From positions 4,934,394 to 4,998,393 of the forward strand of contig CP036432.1 of assembly GCA_007753675.1 (NCBI GenBank): a stretch of 64,000 nt of DNA, written 5' to 3'. Numbering within the stretch: position 1 is the first letter of the stretch; every line of letters starts with the position of its first letter. The position numbers and the translations under genes were made by a program. The notes under the pieces are model-generated. The model did no database searches. It was given only the letters and a program-made list of their open reading frames with translations, and was not told the origin of the DNA. Positions 1-8,461 of the stretch are shown here, in pieces. This DNA is from Stieleria magnilauensis (GTDB lineage: Bacteria > Planctomycetota > Planctomycetia > Pirellulales > Pirellulaceae).

Positions 1-1
1 G

Positions 2-328
2 GGTTACTATGCCTACTCGGCCGATGTCACGCCTTTCTTAGCGATGGGCGGAGAGACTTACTGGTTTTCAGTGGCTGCCGCACTGCCCTACGAGGATACC
101 GGCGCGGGCGGCGGAAATTTGTGGGGCATCGCCTTTTCAGATTCTCCGACTGGTGATGGTCTCGCCATTGAACGACAAGCGGATTTGGTGGGCGATCCAT
201 TCACGACAAATATTCACACCACCGACCTCTCGTTCAGCGTGTCGGCGGTTCCCGAGCCGAGCAGTCTGCTGGCATTTGCGGCGATCGGCCTGGTCACAGG
301 ACTGCGTCGTCGTCGGCGGCGAATCTGA
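2..328 (+). CDS. PEP-CTERM sorting-domain protein, 3' end only
   Basis: The frame is open from the window edge to a TGA at 328, so only about the last 108 residues are present. The C-terminus carries a typical PEP-CTERM signal: V-P-E-P-S, then a hydrophobic segment (SSLLAFAAIGLVTGL), then a run of six arginines. In known systems this signal sends exported proteins to an exosortase, which cleaves and anchors them in the envelope or exopolysaccharide matrix. The visible ectodomain piece gives no enzyme motif. No exosortase is in the window. An internal ATG at 44 exists, but coding clearly continues upstream, so it is not the start. Confidence 0.88.
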   Translation, partial: GYYAYSADVTPFLAMGGETYWFSVAAALPYEDTGAGGGNLWGIAFSDSPTGDGLAIERQADLVGDPFTTNIHTTDLSFSVSAVPEPSSLLAFAAIGLVTGLRRRRRRI

Positions 329-434
329 ACGGCGAAAGGTGGCCGACGGGAATAGGTTTTCTATGTCGTCTATCTTGCCAAAAAATGTCTGTAGCCCTAA
401 AGTTAGATCGATTCATCATCCGAGGACTTCAAGT

Positions 435-662
435 ATGAATAAGCTGAAAATTGGAACGTGCGTTGGACTCTGTGTTTTGCTGATCGGCAGCGCGGCTGCC
501 GTTGCGATGGCACCGGTGCCGGCCACGGAAACGTTGGACCTGGCGGAGGCCGTCTCCCTGAGCGAAAATCCCAGCGACGTCGCCGAAGCGGAATTGCTGC
601 AGGATTGGGAATTCACGGCACGCCGAACGCGATGCGGCATCTTCACGCCCGGCGGATTCTGA
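435..662 (+). CDS. small exported peptide (75 aa), unknown function
   Basis: ATG at 435 begins a 75-residue protein with a short basic start (MNKLKIG), a hydrophobic segment (LCVLLIGSAAAVAMA) and a likely signal peptidase site near A-M-A. The mature part is about 50 residues, acidic first and ending in the basic and glycine-rich RRTRCGIFTPGGF. The open frame extends upstream without conserved-looking sequence, so I chose the ATG just before the signal peptide. It lies between the PEP-CTERM gene and the O-antigen-ligase-like gene. I recognise no family. Confidence 0.5.
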   Translation: MNKLKIGTCVGLCVLLIGSAAAVAMAPVPATETLDLAEAVSLSENPSDVAEAELLQDWEFTARRTRCGIFTPGGF

Positions 663-811
663 TTCTTCCGGGAAGAGTCGCATTGATTTCTTAGCATTCT
701 GGTTCGCGGGCGGCGAACCGTCTTGCATTGCGAATTCGAAGTCGAGTTCGCAAGTTTCAAATCAAATATCTCGGATTTGAAATTTGTCCTGGTAGCGGAG
801 TGGCCGGGAGC

Positions 812-1050
812 GCGCTGGTGTCTAGGCTTTAGCCGATCGTTGGCTGTGGAACGTCGGGCCGAAATCGCCCGAATGGACTGTCCCGCTTAGGACGACCAAA
901 AGCATCAGCATGCTCGTGTTCAGCTGGTGCGCGGCCATGCCTATCATCGCTTCTCTTGCTTTGACCTCGACCGCGAGCGGTGTGTGACACGAATTCGCGT
1001 AGGGGGATCGGTCTGCGACCTCGGAAGGGGCGGCTAAAGCCTGGACACCA
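812..1050. repeat. inverted pair of dispersed repeat elements (TGGTGTCCAGGCTTTAGCCG family)
   Basis: Positions 812-834 carry the core (CGCGCTGGTGT..AGGCTTTAGCCG) in forward orientation and 1031-1050 carry the exact reverse complement of TGGTGTCCAGGCTTTAGCCG. The same core is repeated five times in the tandem array at 38274-38686. The rest of 663-1075 shows no convincing gene. The right copy lies inside the longest reading frame of the next gene, which is why I place that gene's start downstream. Confidence 0.6.
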
Positions 1051-1075
1051 ACGATTGGGCGGAAAAGTCAATTCA

Positions 1076-3565
1076 TTGAACGCTTCGGATCGTATCGGCG
1101 CGTCGTCCCAAGCCGTCGTTGAGGCGTTGCTGCTGGGGATGGTGCTGTGTTCACCTTGGCCCTTCGGGTCTGCAGGGGCAAGTGCCGAATTCTTCTTGTT
1201 CTGTGAGCTCGCTTGCGCGTTGCTTGTGTTCTCCGTCTGGCTGATGTTCGGGGCGAGACCTGGATGGAGGGCCGGATGGTCGGGACGACTGATCTTGGTG
1301 GGGATGCTGGGCTTGGCGGCGGTCGCCGGACTGCACTTGATCCCGCTTCCCGATTGGGCCGTCGACCAACTCGCCCCAGGCGTCTCGACCTGGACAGCAG
1401 ACCATGGTTCGGCGGCCTCTCTTGCTGGTCAACGCAGCATCACGACGGATGCTGCATCACCTTGGTTCTCGGGCTCCAAGCTCGGGCTCAATGCGGGCGG
1501 AAGTTTCCAGTTTCTGATTCGATGCCTTGCCGCGGCTTGTCTGTTCGGCATGGTGTGCTGCTTTCATTCGCCCGAACGGAGTTTGCGGCGTTTGAGCATC
1601 GCGGCGGTCATGGTTGCCACGGCGCTGGCGATTTTTGGGATCGCCCAGCATTTCGGATCCCATGACGGGCTGGCCTACTGGACGTACGAGATCCCGGGTG
1701 GATTGGGGTTTGGCCCCTTCGTCAATCGCAACCATTTTCCATTCTTCATGAATCTGGGGTTGGGCCTGACTCTGGGGTTGTTGATGGAACGGTTGGAGAA
1801 GATGGGACGGCATTGGCATCGGTTGTTGCTCGCCGACGGCATCGCGACGTGGCTGTTGGTCGCGTTGGTCTTCATCATCGCCAGCTTGATCGTCTGCGTC
1901 TCGCGTGGCGGTGTGTTGTCGGCGGTCGTCGCGATCACCGTGGTGTTGTTGCTGCGGATGAGCGTCGGCGGAGTCAAACGCTGGCTGGTTTTGGGCGTTG
2001 CCGTCGCGGCCGCCACCACGCTGCTGCTGGCATGGGTCGGATTCGATTTCTATGAATCCCGTCTCAACATGCTCGGCGAATCCGACCGCTACTCCGGCGA
2101 TGGACGCTGGATTCTGTGGAAGGCGGCACTGTCCAGCGTTCCCGAGTTTCCCTGGTTCGGATCTGGTGGCGAAACGTATCGCTATTGGGAAACGATTCAG
2201 ATGACCGGGGATCCGCAGTGGACCAGCGAAACGAACAAGTCTATCCGGGCTGACAATGAGTTCCTGGATGTCTTGAACGAGTACGGAATCGTGGGGCTGC
2301 TGTCGCTGGTTTTGATGGCCGGTGTGGTTGTGTACCAAATTGCCATCGGGGCACGTCGCAGTGCATTGTCGGCAGGCGCGTGCATCGGATTGCTGGCCGT
2401 GCTTGCGCATAGCTTGGTCGACTTCGGTTTGCGTGTTCCGGCGACGGGGATGTTCGCGGTGATCGTTGCCGCACTCCTTTGCTCCCAACGCGTCGGTTCA
2501 CGGGAGCGTCGACGGCAATCGCAACCTGCCAAAGACCGACCGATGGCGGCGGTTGCGAACGCCTTTGCGCGTTTGGGATTGACCGTCACCGCGTTGACTG
2601 TGATTGGCTTCACCTTTTTTGCCCTCTACACCAAGCGTCGCTACCATCTGGCAGAACGATTTTCAATCGCCGCGGCCGAGCGGATGGATCAATCGATGCC
2701 GAAGCAGTCACTTGAGAACATGGTCAGTGCGGCCAAGTTGACGCCTGAGGACATCACCCGACAGTTGCAAGTCGCCAAAGCGAGCCAGTTGGCGATGGAC
2801 CGGTTGGATTCGCCCGCGTCGAAAAAGGTGTTGGTCGATCTGATCAATGAACACAGCATCATCGCGATGAAACTGTGCCCGCTTGCCTGGGAACCCAGTG
2901 TTTGGCTGGCCAACTACGGTCGTCACCAAAAGAACAACCGGGAACGACTGGATGACCTGCGTTGGGCCAGGACGCTTCACCCCGGTGATCCAAACCTCGC
3001 TTTCCTGACCGGCCAACTGGCATTGAACGAATCGGGATTGTCCGAAGCCGTCGAACACTGGAACGAATCACTGACCTATTCGACGAAGTACTTGCACGAT
3101 GTGCTGAGCCTGGTTGAAACGAAGCTGGGCCCCGACGAGATCATTGAACGGCTGTTGCCCGCAGACCCGGTGGTCACGTTAGCAGCGGCGTTGTATTTCG
3201 ATCGCAAACCGGATTCCGATGTTCGTGACCAATGCGCCAAGCGAACACTTCAGCTACTGGCGACACCTTCGGCTACCAAACGACGTCTCGATGAGGGAAC
3301 GCTTTATGAGATGCAATCCAGGTGCTACGGAATGCTGGGAAAGCCGGAGGAGTCGATCCACTCGTTGCGTCTGGCCCTAAATCATGACCCGACCAAGGTG
3401 GCTTGGCGAATCCAATTGGCGCGACGGTTGATGGAATCACGACAACTGGACGCGGCGATTCGAGAGGTCCGAATCGTGCTGACCTTGGACCCAAATGCCA
3501 GGGAAGGGCTGGAGTTACAAAAGCAACTCTCCGTGCTCCGCGCGTCGAGCAATCCGTCACGTTGA
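1076..3565 (+). CDS. O-antigen ligase/polymerase-like membrane protein with C-terminal TPRs
   Basis: About 829 residues. The first ~490 are strongly hydrophobic, with 10 or more predicted membrane segments. They include the Wzy_C-type features of O-antigen ligases: an SRGG motif around residue 276 after a membrane helix, a long loop with GSGGETYRYW and ADNEFLDVLNEYG, then AHSLVDFGLR. The last ~300 residues look like TPR or other helical repeats. Such proteins join or polymerise lipid-linked glycans at the outer face of the inner membrane; the exact glycan cannot be told. The frame is open from an ATG at 980, but that stretch contains a dispersed repeat (1031-1050). I therefore prefer TTG 1076 (GGAAAAG upstream); ATG 1139 is another option. 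Confidence 0.8.
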   Translation: MNASDRIGASSQAVVEALLLGMVLCSPWPFGSAGASAEFFLFCELACALLVFSVWLMFGARPGWRAGWSGRLILVGMLGLAAVAGLHLIPLPDWAVDQLAPGVSTWTADHGSAASLAGQRSITTDAASPWFSGSKLGLNAGGSFQFLIRCLAAACLFGMVCCFHSPERSLRRLSIAAVMVATALAIFGIAQHFGSHDGLAYWTYEIPGGLGFGPFVNRNHFPFFMNLGLGLTLGLLMERLEKMGRHWHRLLLADGIATWLLVALVFIIASLIVCVSRGGVLSAVVAITVVLLLRMSVGGVKRWLVLGVAVAAATTLLLAWVGFDFYESRLNMLGESDRYSGDGRWILWKAALSSVPEFPWFGSGGETYRYWETIQMTGDPQWTSETNKSIRADNEFLDVLNEYGIVGLLSLVLMAGVVVYQIAIGARRSALSAGACIGLLAVLAHSLVDFGLRVPATGMFAVIVAALLCSQRVGSRERRRQSQPAKDRPMAAVANAFARLGLTVTALTVIGFTFFALYTKRRYHLAERFSIAAAERMDQSMPKQSLENMVSAAKLTPEDITRQLQVAKASQLAMDRLDSPASKKVLVDLINEHSIIAMKLCPLAWEPSVWLANYGRHQKNNRERLDDLRWARTLHPGDPNLAFLTGQLALNESGLSEAVEHWNESLTYSTKYLHDVLSLVETKLGPDEIIERLLPADPVVTLAAALYFDRKPDSDVRDQCAKRTLQLLATPSATKRRLDEGTLYEMQSRCYGMLGKPEESIHSLRLALNHDPTKVAWRIQLARRLMESRQLDAAIREVRIVLTLDPNAREGLELQKQLSVLRASSNPSR

Positions 3566-3574
3566 TTCAGAAAC

Positions 3575-3629
3575 CCCTCCCCCATTCGATCGGCGGCGGC
3601 TCTGCCGCCGCCGATCGAATGGGGGAGGG
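3575..3629. repeat. perfect 26-bp inverted repeat with 3-nt loop
   Basis: The arms 3575-3600 and 3604-3629 are exact reverse complements separated by TCT. They begin about 10 bp after the stop of the O-antigen-ligase-like gene. The stem is very GC-rich, but neither side has a clear T tract, so it is not a standard intrinsic terminator. The following stretch to 3908 has no gene I can support. Confidence 0.75.
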
Positions 3630-3908
3630 CGAGAATTTGGCTTTCCTTTCCTGGGGTGGTGGTCGCTCCGCTGCGCTCGCCCCCTGACCCCAGGCTATGT
3701 TGTGGATGCCATTCGGGCAAATGCTACGGATCGGTTTCCGCCTCGCGCGACGAACGGAGGTGGAGCCCCATCGGCATTGCGTTCCAAGGCGGAGCCTCAG
3801 AACGAGTTGCAAACCTCGTCAAACGCCCGGGGGAAATGCATTGCAGCGTTTCCCGAACGGAGTTATGCAACGAGCCTTCTCATTCCCGCTCTCGGCTCTC
3901 GCCCGTCT

Positions 3909-5342
3909 CTAAGAAGACAGGTGCTGGTTGATCAAACGAATCATCGCGTCGGATGATTCGATGGCTCCGACGGTCGTCGCCTTGGGGAACAGGAACTTGG
4001 GGATCGTCCCGGCACCGGCTTTTTGATACAGCGTGACGTGCTGCTTGATGAAGTCGGCGGGCAAGGTGCTGCGCAAGTGCTGATCCAGTTTGTCGCCGTC
4101 GACGGTTGCCTTTGCCTTCGCCATCGCTTGTGCGTAGCCGGGCTGGGCGTCGAACAGGTAACTGTGAAAACCGTCGAATTGGCTGCGGTCGGTCAGCCAA
4201 ACGGCGATCGCCAGCTTGGCAAGCTCACAGGATTCGCGATGACTGGCATGGGTCGAGCGGATGGTCGGGTTGCACTTGCCGTCGAGTGGGACCGGCAGCG
4301 TGACCACCGCGAGACGATCGCCGTACTGCTTTCTGACCTGTTCAATGGTCTCGTGCGTTCGCCGGCAGTGCGGGCAGGTGTAGTCAAACATCTCCACGAG
4401 AACCAGCTGCGCATCAGGCTTGCCCAGCAACGGCCAACTGGCGGGGGCCAGTTTCATTCCGTTGAGAATGCTAACGGTGCGGGGCTGGCTGGCCGGTTCG
4501 GTGACCTGGAGCGTCAACAGTGACGCCGGATGGACCAGCATCGCGACGACGGACTCGAACTCACGTCCGAGATCCTTGGCTAGCTGATTTGAATCCGCAT
4601 CCAAAGATGCGACTGGTGATTCAAACAGCATCTCTTCTTGCGGCTCGATCGGCGATGTCACGGATGTCCCAACCTGAGCCGGAGCCGCGTCGGGGTATTC
4701 GATCACCTCGAACGTCTCCGGTTCAGCATTCATGCTCTGCAACGCGATCAACCCGATCAAGGAGAGGCCGGCAAACCCTGCCGACCACTTCAGCCCAGCC
4801 GAGGTGATCGGGCGATTCCACAGAAACGTCGCGGCGAGAACGATCCCGCAGCTGTGGGCGACCAGGCAGTAGGGACACAGGTGATTGAGCGAAAACACTT
4901 GCAGGGCGACAAACCAGATCGCCGCCAATCCGGCGGTCAGCGACGCAGCGCCCAGGATCGTCCAGCGCATTCGTGCAACGGACTCCGACGCCGGATTCCA
5001 AAGCAGTAGCGAGATGACGGTGGCGTACAGCGCCAACGCGGGAACGCTGACCGGCAGGGACAAGACCGTCGACCACCGACTGTGCAGCACGTGTTCGCAA
5101 TTGAAGAGGCTGCCTCCGTCGCAACCGGCGACGGGGGATGCGGTGAAGGACGACCACGCCAGGTAGCCGCTGGTTCCCAGGGCCACGACACTGGCGATCA
5201 GCATCACCCACCACGGCCGCGAGTGCGCGTGGAGCTGAAGGGGTCGGTTGACCGTCTCACTGCCCGCCGCACGGTGACGCAACACGCGTCGCTGCTCGTG
5301 GCGAAGAGGAAGATAGGCGGGGTGAAGATTGCCGGCGGACAT
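3909..5342 (-). CDS. VKOR-thioredoxin (DsbA-like) fusion protein
   Basis: A 477-residue disulfide-forming protein. The N-terminal half has about five membrane helices with vitamin K epoxide reductase features: GCDGGSLFNCE in the loop after the first helix and a CPYC redox motif at about residues 156-159. The C-terminal half is a periplasmic thioredoxin/DsbA-like domain with CPHC at about 323-326 inside FDYTCPHCRR. In known fusions VKOR reoxidises the attached thioredoxin domain and passes electrons to quinone, so the protein should catalyse disulfide formation in exported proteins. I chose ATG 5342 (GGAG upstream) over the longer TTG 5360. It stands alone. Several exported proteins in the window are cysteine-rich and could be clients; that is inference. 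Confidence 0.88.
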   Translation of the reverse strand: MSAGNLHPAYLPLRHEQRRVLRHRAAGSETVNRPLQLHAHSRPWWVMLIASVVALGTSGYLAWSSFTASPVAGCDGGSLFNCEHVLHSRWSTVLSLPVSVPALALYATVISLLLWNPASESVARMRWTILGAASLTAGLAAIWFVALQVFSLNHLCPYCLVAHSCGIVLAATFLWNRPITSAGLKWSAGFAGLSLIGLIALQSMNAEPETFEVIEYPDAAPAQVGTSVTSPIEPQEEMLFESPVASLDADSNQLAKDLGREFESVVAMLVHPASLLTLQVTEPASQPRTVSILNGMKLAPASWPLLGKPDAQLVLVEMFDYTCPHCRRTHETIEQVRKQYGDRLAVVTLPVPLDGKCNPTIRSTHASHRESCELAKLAIAVWLTDRSQFDGFHSYLFDAQPGYAQAMAKAKATVDGDKLDQHLRSTLPADFIKQHVTLYQKAGAGTIPKFLFPKATTVGAIESSDAMIRLINQHLSS

Positions 5343-5818
5343 CGCGTAGCTCCGAAACAAGCGGTCGTTACATGGTGCGGGAGAGAAGGTGTGTAGTAAC
5401 CTCCGCTAAGCCCTCTGCAGAATTTGTGCCAACGTTAAAAAACTTTGAAAACTCTGGAGAAAAACCACACGCAGGGGACGGATTGGCATCAAAGGAGCCA
5501 CGTTGGTTCCTCCGCCGCCAAATGATGGCTCCATCTCGAACGGGCGACTCCCCTGGCGCACCGATCTCTGGCGGAAAAAAACCTTGCTCCGCCGGATAGT
5601 CCTTTTCCACCGGATGGGCGTCTTACTCGCCCGTTCTTGGCTGACCAGACTGACCGCCAGTTGACGGACATCAATCGGTTGGGGAGGCGGTCGGTTCCGG
5701 AATGGCCGACGGTGCGTCGGTGTCGGTGACGCCGGTCACGGAGTCATCGATTCCCGAGTCGGAATCGAAGGCGTCAATGGAGAGGGCCGCTGTGCCTTTC
5801 ACAGTACCGGCTGGGGGT

Positions 5819-5930
5819 GGTCAAAAGATTTGTTGGTCAAAAAATGGGAGCCGTGCACGGCGATTGATCCGCGTCAGACATTTTCTGACCAACCCATTTT
5901 CTGACCAACCCATTTTCTGACCAACAATCG
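5819..5930. repeat. dispersed TTGGTCAAAAAATGGG-type repeats in inverted arrangement
   Basis: 5833-5848 reads TTGGTCAAAAAATGGG. About 40 bp later the opposite orientation appears two to three times in tandem (CCCATTTTCTGACCAA, within about 5881-5930). The unit recurs as a direct pair at 21209-21238. The surrounding gap 5343-6011 has no supported gene; its open frames lack coding character. Confidence 0.6.
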
Positions 5931-6011
5931 GGTCCTGACGCACAAGCGGGGACAGATCATCTGTCATGATGCACCGTTGTTCGCCCCGAAATTCTACGCG
6001 TTTGATCCCAC

Positions 6012-7184
6012 ATGCCGATGATACCGCTCCACGTGTCTGCCCATTCAAAGCCATCCCCGCGACAACTTGTCCGCTGGGGAGGGGTCGTCTGTGTCGCGTT
6101 TTCGATGTTCCAAAGCAGCAGCAATGCGATCGCACAGTCGTCCACTCCGGTCGTCATGAACGCCGAGATGGCTGAGTCGTGGGCGAAGCTGGTACTGAAA
6201 GGAGTCGATACGGAGTTCCCCAACAAACTGTCCTTGGTTTATCTGAACAAGGATCAGATCAAAGCACCGCGTGAGCATTTCCCGGCCTTCTACGGTTGCT
6301 ACGACTGGCACAGTAGCGTGCATGGGCATTGGGTTCTGGTTCGGTTGTTAAAAGACTACCCCGGCATGGCGTCGGCACCCAAGGTTCGCGAGGTGCTGTC
6401 GCGGCACCTGTCGGAAGAGAACCTGAAGCAGGAGGCTGCGTTCTTTGCCCGGGACGAGCAGAAGACGTTCGAGCGGATGTATGGTTGGTCGTGGTTGTTT
6501 CGCTTGGTGATCGAACTCGACGGCTGGGACGATGCGGATGCGAAACGATGGCGAGACAATCTGCGCCCGCTGGAAGAAGTCTTGGTGCGACGCGTGAGAG
6601 ACTATCTGCCAAAGCTGACGTTTCCGATTCGAATCGGCCAGCATACCGACACGGGATTCGCGTTGGGACAGATCTTGGATTATGCCCGTGCGATGGAACA
6701 ACCTGAATTGCAGGATTTGGTGATCGATCGAGCGAAAGCGTACTTTGCGACCGACCTCGATTACCCCGTGCACTATGAACCTTCAGGGCATGATTTTTTC
6801 TCGTCGTGTTGGAACGAAGCCGATTTGATGCGCCGGGTGTTGCCGGGACCCGAGTTCGAGAACTGGTTGACCCAGTTTGTGCCCAAGCTGGCGACGCAAT
6901 TGACCGACGGCACGATCGCGCCGGTGGTGGTCAGCGATGTGACGGATCCCAAGATCGTTCACCTGGCGGGACTGAATCTCAATCGCGCCTGGTGCCTGCG
7001 GTCGGTTGCGTCGGCACTTCGGCAAGACCATCCACTGAAGCGCGTTTTGAATGAGAACGCGGAGTCGCATCTTGCGGCGGGATTGGCGTACATCAACAGT
7101 GGTCACTACGAGGGCGATCACTGGTTGGCAACGTTTGGCTTGTATGCGATCGCTAGGGTCGGGGTCGTCGATGGCGGGCAGTGA
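6012..7184 (+). CDS. DUF2891 family exported protein
   Basis: 390 residues from ATG 6012. The first ~45 residues look like a signal peptide (GGVVCVAFSMFQSSSNAIA). The remainder matches my memory of DUF2891: an all-helical protein rich in W, Y and H, with FPAFYGCYDWHSSVHGHW and later HYEPSGHDFFSSCWNEADLM and EGDHWLATFGLYA. Its function is unknown. The gene overlaps the next one (Nramp-like transporter) by 14 bp, so the two are probably co-translated. That suggests a link to metal supply, but this is inference. Confidence 0.82.
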   Translation: MPMIPLHVSAHSKPSPRQLVRWGGVVCVAFSMFQSSSNAIAQSSTPVVMNAEMAESWAKLVLKGVDTEFPNKLSLVYLNKDQIKAPREHFPAFYGCYDWHSSVHGHWVLVRLLKDYPGMASAPKVREVLSRHLSEENLKQEAAFFARDEQKTFERMYGWSWLFRLVIELDGWDDADAKRWRDNLRPLEEVLVRRVRDYLPKLTFPIRIGQHTDTGFALGQILDYARAMEQPELQDLVIDRAKAYFATDLDYPVHYEPSGHDFFSSCWNEADLMRRVLPGPEFENWLTQFVPKLATQLTDGTIAPVVVSDVTDPKIVHLAGLNLNRAWCLRSVASALRQDHPLKRVLNENAESHLAAGLAYINSGHYEGDHWLATFGLYAIARVGVVDGGQ

Positions 7185-8412
7185 TGGGACGGCGGTCAAG
7201 CCGCGAGTCCGGTTTCGGCTCGGCCCAGGCTTGCTGGTCACTGCGGCGTTCATCGGACCGGGCACCGTCATCACGGCCAGTCGGGCGGGAGCCCAATTCG
7301 GATGCGACTTGCTGTGGACGATTGTGTTCGCAAGCTTCGGAACCATCGTGCTGCAATCACTCGCCGCCCGATTGGGAATCCTGAGCGGAGCAGGTTTGGG
7401 GGAATCGATTCGGCAATCACTCTCACAGTCGCGATGGCTGCGACCGGCGATCGTTTTGGTGATCGCAGCGATCGGTGTGGGAAACGCGGCGTATCAGACG
7501 GGAAATCTGACGGGGGCTGCTGCCGGCATCACTTCGGTGACTCATGGAGACGCCGTCGTTTGGTTGGCCATTCTGATCGTATTGACGTCGGGAGTGATTT
7601 GGCTGGGGCGATACAAGGTTCTGCACCGCGTCTTGGTCGCCTGGGTGATCCTTTTGAGTGGATCGTTCCTGATCGCCGGAGTGATTTCGATGCCGCCTGC
7701 GACGCAGATCTTGAGAGGCGTTTTCCTGCCGCGGCTCAACGCGGAGAACTTGACGATCGTGATCGCGCTGATTGGAACCACGATCGTTCCCTACAACCTG
7801 TTTCTGCATGCCAGCGGCGCCGCGGCGACTTGGAGAGGTGCTGATCCCGATCAGGCGATGACGCAATCGGATTGGGACACCGGCTTATCGGTCGCACTGG
7901 GCGGGTTGGTGACGGCTTCGATTTTGGTGACCGCAAGCACGGCGTTTCACCAGACCGGAACGCCCTGGACATCGATCGATCAAATCGCCCAGCAGCTCGA
8001 GCCCGCCCTGGGCCGAGGTGGCGGCATCGCGTTCGCACTGGGTTTGTTTGCGGCCGGGCTGACCAGCGCGGTCACGGCGCCGATCGCAACCGCGTATGCG
8101 ATCTGCGGTTCGCTGCAGTGGGACGCGGATCCATCGAGTCGACGCTTTCGGGTGATCGCACTCGGCGTGGTGTTTGTCGGCGGGCTGGTTGCGATCTGGT
8201 TTGGCAAGAGTCCCGCACTGACGATTCAATTTGCGCAAGTTGCCAACGGGCTGTTGTTACCGATTGTCGCCTGTTTCCTGTTGTGGGTTGTGGCCAGACA
8301 AGGACGAACGACGGGAGAAACCGCTGGGCGGGGGCGGCAAGGTCTGGCGTTGTTCGTGGTGATCGGCGTCGCGTTGTTGGGCCTTTGGCGAATCGTCGGC
8401 GTGTTTCGGTAA
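7171..8412 (+). CDS. Nramp-like divalent metal transporter, GPGT subgroup
   Basis: 413 residues with about 11 membrane helices and the Nramp fold signature. Helix 1 reads FIGPGTVITASRAGAQFG, where classical MntH/Nramp proteins have the metal-binding DPGN. Helix 6 reads GTTIVPYNLFLHASG, where they have MPHN. From the family this suggests inner-membrane cation transport, but the usual Mn/Fe ligands (Asp and Asn of helix 1, Met of helix 6) are absent, so the substrate is uncertain. ATG 7171 lies inside the end of the DUF2891 gene; the longer upstream frame lacks a plausible start. Confidence 0.85.
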   Translation: MAGSDGTAVKPRVRFRLGPGLLVTAAFIGPGTVITASRAGAQFGCDLLWTIVFASFGTIVLQSLAARLGILSGAGLGESIRQSLSQSRWLRPAIVLVIAAIGVGNAAYQTGNLTGAAAGITSVTHGDAVVWLAILIVLTSGVIWLGRYKVLHRVLVAWVILLSGSFLIAGVISMPPATQILRGVFLPRLNAENLTIVIALIGTTIVPYNLFLHASGAAATWRGADPDQAMTQSDWDTGLSVALGGLVTASILVTASTAFHQTGTPWTSIDQIAQQLEPALGRGGGIAFALGLFAAGLTSAVTAPIATAYAICGSLQWDADPSSRRFRVIALGVVFVGGLVAIWFGKSPALTIQFAQVANGLLLPIVACFLLWVVARQGRTTGETAGRGRQGLALFVVIGVALLGLWRIVGVFR

Positions 8413-8461
8413 ACGCGACCGTGGTTTGGTTTGCGGCGACACACCCATTCAGCAGGAACCG

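Noticed and set aside
1457-2488. 343-aa minus-strand frame over the O-antigen-ligase-like gene
   Set aside because: Composition is Gln/Arg/His-rich low complexity, typical of an antisense shadow of a membrane protein.
5368-5610. Small frames on both strands after the VKOR fusion gene
   Set aside because: No start signal, no conserved motif, and the region contains dispersed repeats.
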